A stretch of DNA of 64,000 bases, from assembly GCF_026788005.1 (NCBI RefSeq), contig NZ_JABEPE010000002.1, positions 351,498 through 415,497 on the forward strand, given 5' to 3'. The DNA comes from Alteromonas sp. a30 (GTDB taxonomy: Bacteria > Pseudomonadota > Gammaproteobacteria > Enterobacterales > Alteromonadaceae). Positions within the stretch are counted from its first letter, which is position 1; each line of letters begins with the position of its first letter. The position numbers and the translations under genes are program-made. Below the pieces are notes generated by a model. It was not told the origin of the DNA, did no database searches, and saw only the letters and a program-made list of their open reading frames with translations. This document shows positions 9,606 through 18,218 of the stretch, piece after piece.

Positions 9606-10394
9606 TTAAAGCTGCTGAATGACCTGGCTTAGCATTTGGTCTACTGATGAAATCACTTTCGAGTTCATCTCGTACAAACGCTGGCTTTCAATTAAATTCA
9701 CTAACTCTTCTGTTACGTTGACGTTGGATGTTTCCAACGAGCCTTGTGCAATCGAACCTATGCCTTCTAAGCCGGGAATCCCTTGAATGGGGTTGCCGCT
9801 CGCTGCCGTTTCGACATAGAGGTTCTGCCCAATGGGTTGCAACCCTGCCGGATTTAAAAAGTCCGATAAATTGATTTGGCCTAAGACAATGGGATCAGCC
9901 TGACCTCTGACGGTGGCAGACACTTCACCATCCTGCGCAATATTGATTTGCTGTGCATCTTCAGGAATGGTGATATTAGGTTGCAATAAGAAACCTGCCC
10001 CTGGCGTTACTATCTGTCCCTGATCATCCAATGTGAACTGACCGTTTCGTGTATAGGCGATAGTGCCGTCCGGCTGAAGTATTTCAAAATACCCACGACC
10101 TTGAATTGACATATCCAGTGCATTATCTGTTGTTAACAAATTGCCCTGCGTATGCGCCTTTTGTGTAGCGACAACCTTACTCCCCGCACCAAGCATTAAG
10201 CCTGAGGGAAGTTCTGTATCCGCAGACGAGCGCCCGCCTGGTTGGTTAATATTCTGGTATAACAGGTCTTCAAAAATAGCGCGGTCTTTCTTAAAACCAA
10301 CCGTGCTGGCGTTTGCCAAGTTGTTTGAGATAACAGACACATCGGTTTGCGCTGCATCTAACCCTGTTTTACTTATCCATAATGCTGGGTGCAT
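9606..10394 (-). CDS. flgG: flagellar distal rod protein FlgG
   Basis: Main component of the distal rod. The 262-residue protein has the rod/hook N-terminal motif (NNLANASTVGFKKDRA, about 26-41) and the conserved C-terminal helix SQRLYEMNSKVISSVDQMLSQV. The length is normal for FlgG. It lies downstream of flgF and upstream of flgH with short spacers, so it is transcribed in the flgF-flgL run. The start at MHPALWISKTGLDA matches the family. Confidence 0.95.
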   Translation of the reverse strand: MHPALWISKTGLDAAQTDVSVISNNLANASTVGFKKDRAIFEDLLYQNINQPGGRSSADTELPSGLMLGAGSKVVATQKAHTQGNLLTTDNALDMSIQGRGYFEILQPDGTIAYTRNGQFTLDDQGQIVTPGAGFLLQPNITIPEDAQQINIAQDGEVSATVRGQADPIVLGQINLSDFLNPAGLQPIGQNLYVETAASGNPIQGIPGLEGIGSIAQGSLETSNVNVTEELVNLIESQRLYEMNSKVISSVDQMLSQVIQQL

Positions 10395-10432
10395 AGGTCA
10401 CCTCCACCCTGATTAAGCTTTCGTTTAAGTCG

Positions 10433-11176
10433 TTAAATAATTCTCAACATCTGATTACCACGGACAGATAGTTCATCCGCTTCTTTCATCAGTTTCACTT
10501 GCATTTCGTAGTGTCGTTGTAGGCCAATCACTGTCATCATTTCATCAATAGGATTAACGTTACTCGATTCAAGCGCACCACTACGAATGCGAACATTGGG
10601 ATCTAAGTCAGCATCGTTGCCATCTTTTTGACGGAACAAACCATCATCACCTCGAGCTAACTGTTTGGTATCTGGATTGACCAACTTCAAACGGCCAATT
10701 TCTTCTTGCACGTTAGCTGGCGCACCTTGTGGCCGAACGGTAATCGTGCCATCGTTAGTAAAGGTGATATTCTCTACAGGCAGTGGCAGAAAAATTGGGC
10801 CACCTTCACCTACTAACGGATTTCCATGAGCATCTTTTAATAAGCCATCAGGACCCGCCTGCATTGAACCTGCTCGGGTGTATGCCTCATTTCCGTTTTT
10901 ATCTTGTACTGCAAACCAACCATCTCCTTGAATTGCAAGATCCATGGCGCGTTCTGTTTGCACCGTCGGACCGCTACTCATTTTGGTAGCATGAGACTCG
11001 GTCATGGCAAAAACACGGGTTGGCAACCCATCACCAAACGCGGGCATCGCTCGCGCCTGAGTCAACATAGCTTTAAAACCTGTTGTTTGTGCATTCGCTA
11101 AATTATTTGAGCGGACTGCCGTGCCTAGTAAGTCCTGACTAGCGCCACTGGCCGCGATGTACAACATTTTATCCAT
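10433..11176 (-). CDS. flgF: flagellar proximal rod protein FlgF
   Basis: Proximal rod subunit of 247 residues. The N-terminus MDKMLYIAASGASQDLLGTA and NNLANAQTTGFKA (about 25-37) are the FlgF form of the rod/hook motif. The C-terminus has IGLQRHYEMQVKLMKEADEL. It is the first gene of a second leftward operon, with its own sigma-54 promoter at 11215-11229 and separated from flgE by a strong terminator, so rod/ring genes can be set independently of flgBCDE. Confidence 0.95.
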   Translation of the reverse strand: MDKMLYIAASGASQDLLGTAVRSNNLANAQTTGFKAMLTQARAMPAFGDGLPTRVFAMTESHATKMSSGPTVQTERAMDLAIQGDGWFAVQDKNGNEAYTRAGSMQAGPDGLLKDAHGNPLVGEGGPIFLPLPVENITFTNDGTITVRPQGAPANVQEEIGRLKLVNPDTKQLARGDDGLFRQKDGNDADLDPNVRIRSGALESSNVNPIDEMMTVIGLQRHYEMQVKLMKEADELSVRGNQMLRII

Positions 11177-11214
11177 GACAATAATCCGACGTTATGATAC
11201 TTAAGATGAATTAT

Positions 11215-11229
11215 GCAAGGGTGATGCCA
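11215..11229 (-). promoter_or_regulatory. sigma-54 promoter of flgF operon
   Basis: On the minus strand TGGCAT-CACCC-TTGC: the -24 GG and -12 GC elements are separated by exactly 10 bases as in the RpoN consensus TGGCAC-N5-TTGC. It lies 39 bases upstream of flgF. In Vibrio-type systems such class II/III genes are driven by RpoN with FlrA/FlrC; that activator is not in this window. Confidence 0.75.
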
Positions 11230-11278
11230 AAGTGTTCGAAATGATGCTTTATAGGAGAAGGAAATCAATAAGGGAGGT

Positions 11279-11304
11279 AAAAAAAGGGCCACCCGAAGGC
11301 GGCC
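11279..11304 (-). terminator. intrinsic terminator after flgE
   Basis: On the minus strand GGCCGCC-TTCG-GGTGGCC (7-bp stem, one G-U pair, UUCG tetraloop) followed by seven T. It lies 34 bases downstream of the flgE stop, closing the flgBCDE transcript just before the flgF promoter. Confidence 0.85.
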
Positions 11305-11337
11305 AAAGTTCAAAGGAACTAGGTTATGAAATGGTCT

Positions 11338-12714
11338 CTATCGAATGTTCAATACTGTCTGGTTAAGTGAGTTGTTGACCTCAAGTGCTCTTGAGTTAGC
11401 TTGGAAGTTACGCTGAGCAATGATCATATCGATAAGCTCGGTCGTTAAGTTAACGTTGGCTTGCTCTAATGCCGATGAGTTAATTTCACCAAAGGTCCCT
11501 GTAGTCGCTTCACCAGCTAGCGCCTCTCCCGATAAAATACTTTCTTTCCACTGGGTATTACCCGCTTGTGTTAACCCTTGTTCGTTGGCAAAACGCACAA
11601 GTGCAACACGAGAAATTGGAGTCGATGTACCGTTAGAGAATGTGGCACGAACCAAGCCGTCAGGACCAATGTCAATTCCTGTTAATCGACCCACAGGTAA
11701 ACCGTTTTGCTCCAACTGAGTAACTTCAAAGTTTGAAGCAAACTGCGTTGGTTCATCAGGTGTTGCATTGGCAGCATCAAGTGCAAAGTCAAGCGTTAAC
11801 TGCTGTGTTGTAGATGCACCGTTGGTGATAGGAGGATTTCCTAAAGCCGCGGTTCTCACATCACCGGTTGGTTGAACCTGACCGGCAGAGTTTTCCATTT
11901 GAATAAAATCACCGCCCGGTGAAAATACCATTCTAAACGCTGGCGTACCCGGTGCTGCGAAGGTGTCACCAGCAACGTTTGTTGCAGGTGCAGGAATGGC
12001 ACCGGCATCATCAACAATTGGAATTGGCGTATTATCAACGTGAACCACCCCAACCCATTCGTTCGCGTTGGCAGCATCTTTCATAAAGTAATACGTCATG
12101 ACGTGAGAATCACCTAACGAGTCATAAATCGTGACGGACGTTGATGCATTATAAGTTAGCGGATCATCTGGATTGAACAAGGCTGGGTCAACGCCATCGG
12201 CATTCGCAGGCAAGTTCATTTTCATCGCAATTTCTGATGTAGGCGTTGGTGAACCTGATGAATCTGGAATTCGTACAGGTTCTGCTGTACTCAATGCAAC
12301 AGAAGCTGATGTACCATCGCCGTTAACAGGGAAACCAAGTAAATGATCCCCATTTGAATTAACAACAAAGTTGTCGTCATCGAGTTTAAATTGACCAGCA
12401 CGGGTAAATGAAAAATCTCGAGAATTCTGTTCCGGTACCGTCGCAAAAAAGCCATTTCCGGTAATCGCTAAATCCAGCGCATTATTGGTAAATTGTAAAC
12501 TCCCCTGAGAAAACTGCTGTGCTACCTCAGTTGTTAGTACACCATCACCTACTTTGGTTCGACCACCAGATAACAATGATGCAGCATAAACATCACCAAA
12601 TTCTGCTCGCGATTCTTTAAATCCAACAGTATTTACGTTAGCAATGTTGTTTGCTGTAGTGTCTAGGTCTTTTTGAGCAGCAGATACACCACTCAATGCA
12701 ATGTTAAAAGACAT
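11338..12714 (-). CDS. flgE: flagellar hook protein FlgE
   Basis: Hook subunit, the flexible joint between rod and filament, exported until hook length is reached. The 458-residue protein has the N-terminal motif NNIANVNTVGFKESRAEFGD (about 22-41), a central variable region with proline/threonine-rich stretches, and the C-terminal helix MIIAQRNFQANSRALEVNNS. It is the last gene of flgBCDE, 27 bases after flgD. Length is within the normal 400-460 range of marine gammaproteobacteria. Confidence 0.95.
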   Translation of the reverse strand: MSFNIALSGVSAAQKDLDTTANNIANVNTVGFKESRAEFGDVYAASLLSGGRTKVGDGVLTTEVAQQFSQGSLQFTNNALDLAITGNGFFATVPEQNSRDFSFTRAGQFKLDDDNFVVNSNGDHLLGFPVNGDGTSASVALSTAEPVRIPDSSGSPTPTSEIAMKMNLPANADGVDPALFNPDDPLTYNASTSVTIYDSLGDSHVMTYYFMKDAANANEWVGVVHVDNTPIPIVDDAGAIPAPATNVAGDTFAAPGTPAFRMVFSPGGDFIQMENSAGQVQPTGDVRTAALGNPPITNGASTTQQLTLDFALDAANATPDEPTQFASNFEVTQLEQNGLPVGRLTGIDIGPDGLVRATFSNGTSTPISRVALVRFANEQGLTQAGNTQWKESILSGEALAGEATTGTFGEINSSALEQANVNLTTELIDMIIAQRNFQANSRALEVNNSLNQTVLNIR

Positions 12715-12741
12715 GGATTACTCTCCTCTTGGATTCTTCAT

Positions 12742-13674
12742 TTAACCACCGACGCGGATCACGTCAGCTAGTCGAATATTGGTATCGCCGCCAAGGTTTA
12801 ATAACACCCCGTCAGAGCCACTCCCGGTGACACTTACACTGGCAACACGCCTGTTTACGCCAAACGGCAAAGCTTCATCTTGTCCGTTTACCGTTCCTTC
12901 AATTTTGATTTTGTAATTTCCAGGAGGAACTAACTCACCATTGTTATTGGTGCCATCCCACCCAAAGTCGATATTACCTGCTCGTTGATTGCCGACATTC
13001 ATCGTACGGATGACTTGTCCAGCTTGATCTTCAACGATGATCTGTACATCTTGCATATCTTGAACTGCGACTGCGGAGCCTGTCACTTGAGCATCCATTC
13101 TGACTTGTAATGGTTGCGCCTGACCGTCTACGGTTCCGGTTGCTTCAATTTTATATTTGCCCCGAGGCAAGAAGTTGCCGTTGTCATCGGTTCCATCCCA
13201 ACCAAAGGTAATATTGCCTGCGGTCTGATCTCCACCATCAATGGAACGAACAACACGCCCAAATTCATCTGTTATTTGAATTTGCATGTCTGACACATCG
13301 GTATCGGCTACCACAGAGCCAAACACGTTACCGTCCTTCCAAGTTGAGCCGGAGTCCGTGTTCACTAAAACTTGTTGCCCGATTAAACTAGTTGCCTGTA
13401 GCGCTTGGTTAGAATTCATTGATTGAGCAAAAGCATCAAATTTGTCATTCAACTTAGACAAACTGTCAGCCATAGTGAAGCTCGTCATCTGTGCGACCAT
13501 TTGATCATTATCAACAGGTTTTGATGGATCTTGATTCGCTAGCTGCTCGGTCAACATCGAGAAGAAATCTTCTTGAGTAAGCTGCTGATTATTGCCGTCT
13601 GAAACTGGAACTTGCGTTTCAGTTGGCCAAAATAAATTGGGATCCAGACCACTACGATTATTAACATCGGACAT
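12742..13674 (-). CDS. flgD: flagellar hook-capping protein FlgD, with duplicated Ig-like domain
   Basis: Scaffold that caps the growing hook. The N-terminal part (about 33-100, LTQEDFFSMLTEQLANQDP) is the conserved FlgD region. The following part contains two related copies of the FlgD Ig-like unit, about 118-198 and 200-275, each with GNI(T/D)FGWDGT and then GxLxPxGxYKI. Usual FlgD proteins have about 220-240 residues and one such unit; this one has 310. The reading frame is intact. It lies 9 bases after flgC and 27 before flgE. Confidence 0.93.
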   Translation of the reverse strand: MSDVNNRSGLDPNLFWPTETQVPVSDGNNQQLTQEDFFSMLTEQLANQDPSKPVDNDQMVAQMTSFTMADSLSKLNDKFDAFAQSMNSNQALQATSLIGQQVLVNTDSGSTWKDGNVFGSVVADTDVSDMQIQITDEFGRVVRSIDGGDQTAGNITFGWDGTDDNGNFLPRGKYKIEATGTVDGQAQPLQVRMDAQVTGSAVAVQDMQDVQIIVEDQAGQVIRTMNVGNQRAGNIDFGWDGTNNNGELVPPGNYKIKIEGTVNGQDEALPFGVNRRVASVSVTGSGSDGVLLNLGGDTNIRLADVIRVGG

Positions 13675-13683
13675 TGTTTACCC

Positions 13684-14103
13684 CTAACGGCCTTGCCCAA
13701 GCTGGAGCACTCGACGGAACAGATTCTTCGTCGTATCAGCAACTTGAACATTAGTTTGATAACTCTTAGAAGCAGACATCATATCTGCCATTTCCTCTAC
13801 TATGTTGACGTTTGGTTTGTAGATATAACCGTTTTCGTCAGCTTGTGGATGACCCGGAGAATACTCAATTTGCAGAGGCTTTTGGCTCTCAACAACACCA
13901 AGCACCTTTACTCCGCTTCCGACTTGGCTTTGATTGGCCTTATCTAACTCAGCAGCAAAGACAGGATGACGAGCCTTGTACGTTTGATCGTAGCTACTGC
14001 TCACACTATTGGCGTTAGCCACATTACTTGCTGTCGCGTTTAACCTTACGTTTTCAGCATGCATACCTGTCGACGCAATACTCATTACATTAAACAGACT
14101 CAT
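13684..14103 (-). CDS. flgC: flagellar proximal rod protein FlgC
   Basis: Proximal rod subunit of 139 residues. It begins MSLFNVMSIASTGMHAENVRLN and contains ASNVANANSV, the rod-family motif. The C-terminal MADMMSASKSYQTNVQVADT is the conserved FlgC ending. It follows flgB by 138 bases and precedes flgD closely. Family length is about 134-140, so it is complete. Confidence 0.95.
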   Translation of the reverse strand: MSLFNVMSIASTGMHAENVRLNATASNVANANSVSSSYDQTYKARHPVFAAELDKANQSQVGSGVKVLGVVESQKPLQIEYSPGHPQADENGYIYKPNVNIVEEMADMMSASKSYQTNVQVADTTKNLFRRVLQLGQGR

Positions 14104-14241
14104 ACTCTCTGCCTCCGCTTTGACTTAATGCCTTGCATTTATTTGCAATATTGAAACTTGCTTGCAACAGTTTGCTTTTCAATTCCAAGCGGCAAATAAG
14201 CCATCCACTGAAAAGTTAAGCAAACTATGTACCATAATTTT

Positions 14242-14649
14242 TTAGCCGCCCTGTCCACCACTGAGCGCCTTTTTGAAACCTTTAAATTTTCCATCCAGAA
14301 ATTGCAGACTGGCCTGATAACGTAACCCGTTCTCTAGAAAGGTATTTCTCTCTAATTGCACTTCTACGTTGTTACCATCGCCGGTATCTGGTTGTGTCGT
14401 TTCTCGAAACTTAACTTCATTGGGGAGAATGTTCGAACTGCCTTGCAGGTGCTTTTCATTGGTTCGAGACATATGGTGGGACTGGCCATAAGTTGCACTT
14501 TGCATTGCCGCTTTAAAATCAATGTCACGCGCCTTATAACCTGGTGTATTTGCATTGGCTAAGTTGCCAGCAATAATTTCCATACGATCATTTCGAAGGT
14601 TTACTGCTTTATGCTGAAAAGCAGTTAAGCGGTCTAAACTTATCGCCAT
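14242..14649 (-). CDS. flgB: flagellar proximal rod protein FlgB
   Basis: Most proximal rod protein, built on the export gate/FliE adaptor. The 135-residue protein has GNLANANTPGYKARDIDF (about 28-45), the rod-family signature, and a C-terminal helix with RYQASLQFLDGKFKGFK. First gene of flgBCDE, under the sigma-54 promoter at 14693-14707. The 138-base gap to flgC holds no further promoter that I can recognise. Confidence 0.95.
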   Translation of the reverse strand: MAISLDRLTAFQHKAVNLRNDRMEIIAGNLANANTPGYKARDIDFKAAMQSATYGQSHHMSRTNEKHLQGSSNILPNEVKFRETTQPDTGDGNNVEVQLERNTFLENGLRYQASLQFLDGKFKGFKKALSGGQGG

Positions 14650-14692
14650 TGCAATTCTCCCGTGTCAAAAAACTAATCTCAGGATTGATAAA

Positions 14693-14707
14693 GCAAACTT
14701 AATGCCA
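14693..14707 (-). promoter_or_regulatory. sigma-54 promoter of flgBCDE
   Basis: On the minus strand TGGCAT-TAAGT-TTGC, with correct -24/-12 spacing, 44 bases upstream of flgB. Together with the terminator at 11279-11304 it defines a four-gene rod/hook operon. Confidence 0.75.
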
Positions 14708-14801
14708 AAAATAAAATTACAAATAAATGATTGATTTTAAAGGCTTTAATTAGGTCAAAATAAGTAAACGGGAAAGAAATGAGGAGAGAAAGGTGAAGTA
14801 A

Positions 14802-14819
14802 AGGTGTTTGCTGACACCT
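14802..14819 (-). terminator. possible cheR terminator
   Basis: On the minus strand AGGTGT-CAGCAA-ACACCT followed by TTACTTC, eight bases past the cheR stop. Six-bp stem and weak U tract, so only tentative. Confidence 0.35.
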
Positions 14820-14827
14820 CTACCTAA

Positions 14828-15658
14828 TTATTTTTTGATGTAGTATAACCCTGTGGGACGACGCTCTAATTCAAAGTCATCAGACAACCCCGCCATAGAC
14901 TCAGAAGCGCCTAAAAATAAAGCACCACCTTGATTTAATGACGAAGCAACTTTACTCAAAATTCGGGATTTCATTTCTGCGGAAAAATAAATCAGGACAT
15001 TTCGGCAAAAAACCACATCGAATTTACCGAGCATCGAGAAGGAATCTAATAAATTAAGCGAGCGAAATTGAACCATACTTTTTATTTCGTTCTTCACTGT
15101 TAACACGCCCTGCCCCATATCGTCAAAAAACTGACGTCGACGTTCCTCTGACAATCCGCGAGAAAGCGACAGGTTGTCATAACGTCCTTCGCGACAACGC
15201 TCTAACATCTCCGACGAAATATCTGTGCCCAAAATCTGAACACCTGCGCGAAATGACCCGGGGTAACGTCGCGAAAACTCTTTAATTGTCATTGCCACCG
15301 AATATGGTTCTTGCCCCGAGGAGCACGCTGCACACCATATCTTAAGCGGAGAAGGTTGAGATTTATAATCTGGCAAAATAGTGTCTGACAGTAATTGAAA
15401 TGGATAACTATCTCTAAACCATAAGGTTTCATTTGTCGTCATTGCATCAATGACTTCGTCCACTAATCCCCTACAAGTTTCGTTGACGACTTCATCAACA
15501 ACCTCTGACAGTTGTTGATAACCATGTTTACGCATGAGCGGAGATAAGCGACTACGCACCAAATACTGTTTATTGTCGCCAAGCACGATACCACACCGAC
15601 GCTCCAGAAAATGTCTGAAACGAAGATAATCGTCATCATGAATTTGCTTATCCGGCAC
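14828..15658 (-). CDS. cheR: chemotaxis protein-glutamate methyltransferase CheR
   Basis: Methylates glutamates on chemoreceptors with S-adenosylmethionine for adaptation. The 276-residue protein has the N-terminal helical CheR domain (about 8-62, LERRCGIVLGDNKQYLVRSR) and the SAM-dependent catalytic domain, with WCAACSSGQEPYSVA (about 109-123), ILGTDIS, and FDVVFCRNVLIYF (about 214-226). Placement next to cheV and the flg rod genes is the Vibrio/Pseudomonas/Alteromonas arrangement. No C-terminal receptor-tail peptide or TPR extension is present. Confidence 0.95.
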   Translation of the reverse strand: MPDKQIHDDDYLRFRHFLERRCGIVLGDNKQYLVRSRLSPLMRKHGYQQLSEVVDEVVNETCRGLVDEVIDAMTTNETLWFRDSYPFQLLSDTILPDYKSQPSPLKIWCAACSSGQEPYSVAMTIKEFSRRYPGSFRAGVQILGTDISSEMLERCREGRYDNLSLSRGLSEERRRQFFDDMGQGVLTVKNEIKSMVQFRSLNLLDSFSMLGKFDVVFCRNVLIYFSAEMKSRILSKVASSLNQGGALFLGASESMAGLSDDFELERRPTGLYYIKK

Positions 15659-15815
15659 TATGTCTTTTTCCTGTAGGCAATTGATAACCGTTTTAAACCA
15701 ATGTAAACGGACTCATATAGTTATATGAAAGCCCGATTAACTTCCCACTACTTTACTCTACTTTTCTCATTATGGAGAGTGGAATAAAAAGAACTTTGTT
15801 AGCGATTAAATAGAA

Positions 15816-15834
15816 GGAGACCTAATCAGTCTCC
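15816..15834 (-). terminator. possible cheV terminator overlapping its stop
   Basis: On the minus strand GGAGAC-TGATTAG-GTCTCC followed by TTCTATTTAAT. The hairpin overlaps the cheV stop codon. Six-bp stem, moderate U content. Confidence 0.35.
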
Positions 15835-16745
15835 ATCCATTTTTGCACTGAGGTTGCTAACTCATCTGGGTGGAACTTGGCAATAAAGTCATCGGCACCC
15901 ACTTTTTGAACCATCGCTTGGTTAAATACCCCGCTCAATGAGGTATGAAGAATAACATGCAGCTTGGCAAGCTCAGGTGTACTTTTTATCTCGGCTGTTA
16001 AGGTGTAACCATCCATCTCTGGCATTTCAATGTCAGACACGAGTACCGCTACTCTATCTGTTACATCTCCAGTTTCAGAAGCAATCTCTTTTAATTTGAT
16101 AAGCGCTTCTCTGCCGTCTTTTGCCACCTCAATATTGAGTCCTAAACTCGATAAAGCCTTTTTCACTTGGCTTCTAGCAACAGATGAGTCGTCGGCAATA
16201 AAGATGATTTTTCCTTTCGGATTTTCCACTTTAACATTGTTCGCAAACTCGTCACTTACTTCTGCATTTGCGGGGGAAATTTCGTTTAAGATCTTTTCAA
16301 CATCAAGAATTTCGATCAGTTCTTTATCCACTTCCGTTACAGCGGTTAAATAACTGGCTTTCCCAGTGCCTTCAGGGGGCGGCATAATCGCTTCCCAGTT
16401 GATATTAATAATACGCTCAACAGAGGCAACCAGAAAGCCCTGCACCGTCCTATTGTACTCAGCAATAATAATGAAAGAATTGGTGACGTCTTCAATTTTA
16501 CGCCCCCCCATTGCTAAGCTTAAATCAATTACAGAAATAGTCTGACCACGGATATGCGCCACACCACGAATTAACGAGTTCGATTTAGGAATAGATGTCA
16601 AAGGAGGGCATTGAAGTACTTCCCTTACTTTAAAGACATTAATTCCAAAACGTTGTTTCCCAGGTAACTTGAACAACAATAATTCAAGCCTGTTTTGACC
16701 AACTAATTGCGTCCGTTGGTTCACAGAGTCTAATATTCCAGCCAT
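15822..16745 (-). CDS. cheV: chemotaxis coupling protein CheV (CheW-receiver fusion)
   Basis: Couples chemoreceptors to CheA and probably tunes adaptation by phosphorylation. The N-terminal CheW-like domain (about 18-160) has FGINVFKVREVLQCP and GVAHIRGQTISVIDL. The C-terminal receiver domain (about 185-305) has the acidic pair in IFIADDSSVARSQ and the phosphoacceptor Asp in VSDIEMPEMDGY. I chose the ATG at 16745 (MAGILDSVNQRTQLVG, the family's usual start), with GAGGA just upstream; the frame is open to 16766. About 307 residues, normal. Confidence 0.95.
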   Translation of the reverse strand: MAGILDSVNQRTQLVGQNRLELLLFKLPGKQRFGINVFKVREVLQCPPLTSIPKSNSLIRGVAHIRGQTISVIDLSLAMGGRKIEDVTNSFIIIAEYNRTVQGFLVASVERIININWEAIMPPPEGTGKASYLTAVTEVDKELIEILDVEKILNEISPANAEVSDEFANNVKVENPKGKIIFIADDSSVARSQVKKALSSLGLNIEVAKDGREALIKLKEIASETGDVTDRVAVLVSDIEMPEMDGYTLTAEIKSTPELAKLHVILHTSLSGVFNQAMVQKVGADDFIAKFHPDELATSVQKWMETD

Positions 16746-16768
16746 AAAATCCTCAGTTAGAGTCAAAC

Positions 16769-16783
16769 AGGCACAGAACTTGC
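16769..16783 (+). promoter_or_regulatory. sigma-54 promoter of flgA
   Basis: AGGCAC-AGAAC-TTGC on the plus strand, matching the RpoN consensus with correct spacing. It lies about 110 bases upstream of flgA and just outside the divergent cheV start. Confidence 0.7.
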
Positions 16784-16896
16784 GATACCCACCTTAACTA
16801 ACGCTAAGAGGTTGAAGACTGCCTGAAAGTTGACGATCTCTTTATTTTGTAAAATATGCCTTCTTCAAAGCATAGCCAAATTGACTGCAAGTGAAC

Positions 16897-17604
16897 ATGA
16901 AAAATACATCTGAGATACTAAAAAGATTAAAATTTCCCGTATTCTTGCTAGGTATTAGCACGTCTTTCGTTTCAGTTGCGCAGCAAAATTCGGCGCATCA
17001 CCAAGTAACAGAGGCTGCTGAACAATATGTGCTTAGTAATATATCGCCCGGTCCTGACTCAACATTAACCGTGAAAGCGAAAGAAATTGATCAAAGAATT
17101 CAAGTGCCACATTGCCCGTTGCCACTTGAAACGTCAAGCTCGGGCTCGTTTCATCAACGTAATGTTACTGTGAAAGTTAATTGCCCAAGCAATGATTGGT
17201 TTATTTACTTAGTTGTCACTGTGGAAGAAATGCAACCCGTTGTCGTACCAAGCTCAGCTTTGTCACCCGGCAGCATTTTGACATCTGCAAACCTAGAAGT
17301 GGTTGATATAGAGAGAAGTCGCCTACGTGGCACAACCTTCAGAAAAGAAGAGGATTTGATTGGCGCTCGATTAAAAAGGCGCAGTCGCCCCGGCTATCCT
17401 ATTAGCCCAAACATGTTGTGTTTTGTTTGCAAAGGCGATGCAGTAACAATTGTTGCGGAAGTGGAAGGGATGCAGATTAAAGCCACTGGCATGGCTGAGC
17501 AAGATGGAAATATAGGAGACACTATTTTGATCCGTAACAAGCGTTCCAAAAAGCGGATTAGTGCAAGAGTGGTTAGTGTTAACCAAGTTGTCGTGAGCAT
17601 TTAA
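16897..17604 (+). CDS. flgA: flagellar P-ring assembly chaperone FlgA
   Basis: Periplasmic chaperone needed to assemble FlgI into the P ring. It has about 235 residues with an N-terminal signal peptide (FPVFLLGISTSFVSVAQ) and the C-terminal SAF-type fold (about 115-235), with VVPSSALSPGSILTSANLEVVDIE and a final AEQDGNIGDTILIRN segment (both seen in part around 120-142 and 200-215). I favour the ATG at 16897; a GTG lies two codons upstream at 16891. It is divergent from cheV, and the sigma-54 site at 16769 points at it. Confidence 0.9.
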   Translation: MKNTSEILKRLKFPVFLLGISTSFVSVAQQNSAHHQVTEAAEQYVLSNISPGPDSTLTVKAKEIDQRIQVPHCPLPLETSSSGSFHQRNVTVKVNCPSNDWFIYLVVTVEEMQPVVVPSSALSPGSILTSANLEVVDIERSRLRGTTFRKEEDLIGARLKRRSRPGYPISPNMLCFVCKGDAVTIVAEVEGMQIKATGMAEQDGNIGDTILIRNKRSKKRISARVVSVNQVVVSI

Positions 17605-17812
17605 GTACATAAAGTATTCAAATTTCATACCTAATTACAGGTTGATATAAAGCAATTCATGTGTGGTTAAGGCCAATAAAAATATGGCTTTTTACAAGAT
17701 TTTACTACTATTCGGGCGAGGCTTTCGCTACACTTATTAACTGATCTTTATAACAAAGATTATTGGGATCGAAAAAATCATCCCCAAAACGATAAAAAAT
17801 GGTTATTTTCTC

Positions 17813-17839
17813 TAAAGAGCGCGGTGAATCAGCCGATAT
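17813..17839 (+). promoter_or_regulatory. sigma-28 promoter of flgM-flgN
   Basis: TAAA, 15 bases, then GCCGATAT: an almost perfect FliA site 36 bases upstream of the flgM start codon. It makes flgM expression depend on the sigma factor that FlgM inhibits, the expected feedback. Confidence 0.85.
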
Positions 17840-17874
17840 AGAAGAAGAGGATAATCAAGTGGTGGGAAATAGTT

Positions 17875-18204
17875 ATGGCTATCAATAACATAGGTAACAG
17901 TGGCCCCAAGCCGCAGTTGGAGAGTCAAAAGCTCAACCAACAGCAACAGGCTCAAGCCGCAGGTGATCAGAAGCAAGCACAAGCTGCTGCCTCTGCACCA
18001 AAGCAAGACTCTGTCTCGCTTACACAATCTGCCCAGCAAATATCTCAGGTTCAAAAGAAAGGGTCTGATGCCCCGGTGAATTCCGAAAAGGTCGACAAAT
18101 TGAAAAAGGCGGTCCAAAACGGTGAATACAAAGTGAATGCTGAGGTTTTAGCAAGCAAGATTGCAAAAGCAGAATCAGAATTATTTGGTCTTTCTAAAGG
18201 TTAA
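17875..18204 (+). CDS. flgM: anti-sigma-28 factor FlgM
   Basis: Binds and inhibits FliA until the hook is complete, then leaves through the export apparatus. The 109-residue protein has a Gln/Ala-rich disordered N-terminal half, and a C-terminal FliA-binding region (about 66-108) with NSEKVDKLKKAVQNGEYKVN and VLASKIAKAESELFG. It is transcribed with flgN, 14 bases downstream, from the sigma-28 promoter at 17813. Confidence 0.93.
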   Translation: MAINNIGNSGPKPQLESQKLNQQQQAQAAGDQKQAQAAASAPKQDSVSLTQSAQQISQVQKKGSDAPVNSEKVDKLKKAVQNGEYKVNAEVLASKIAKAESELFGLSKG

Positions 18205-18218
18205 GGGTGATTTAAAGT

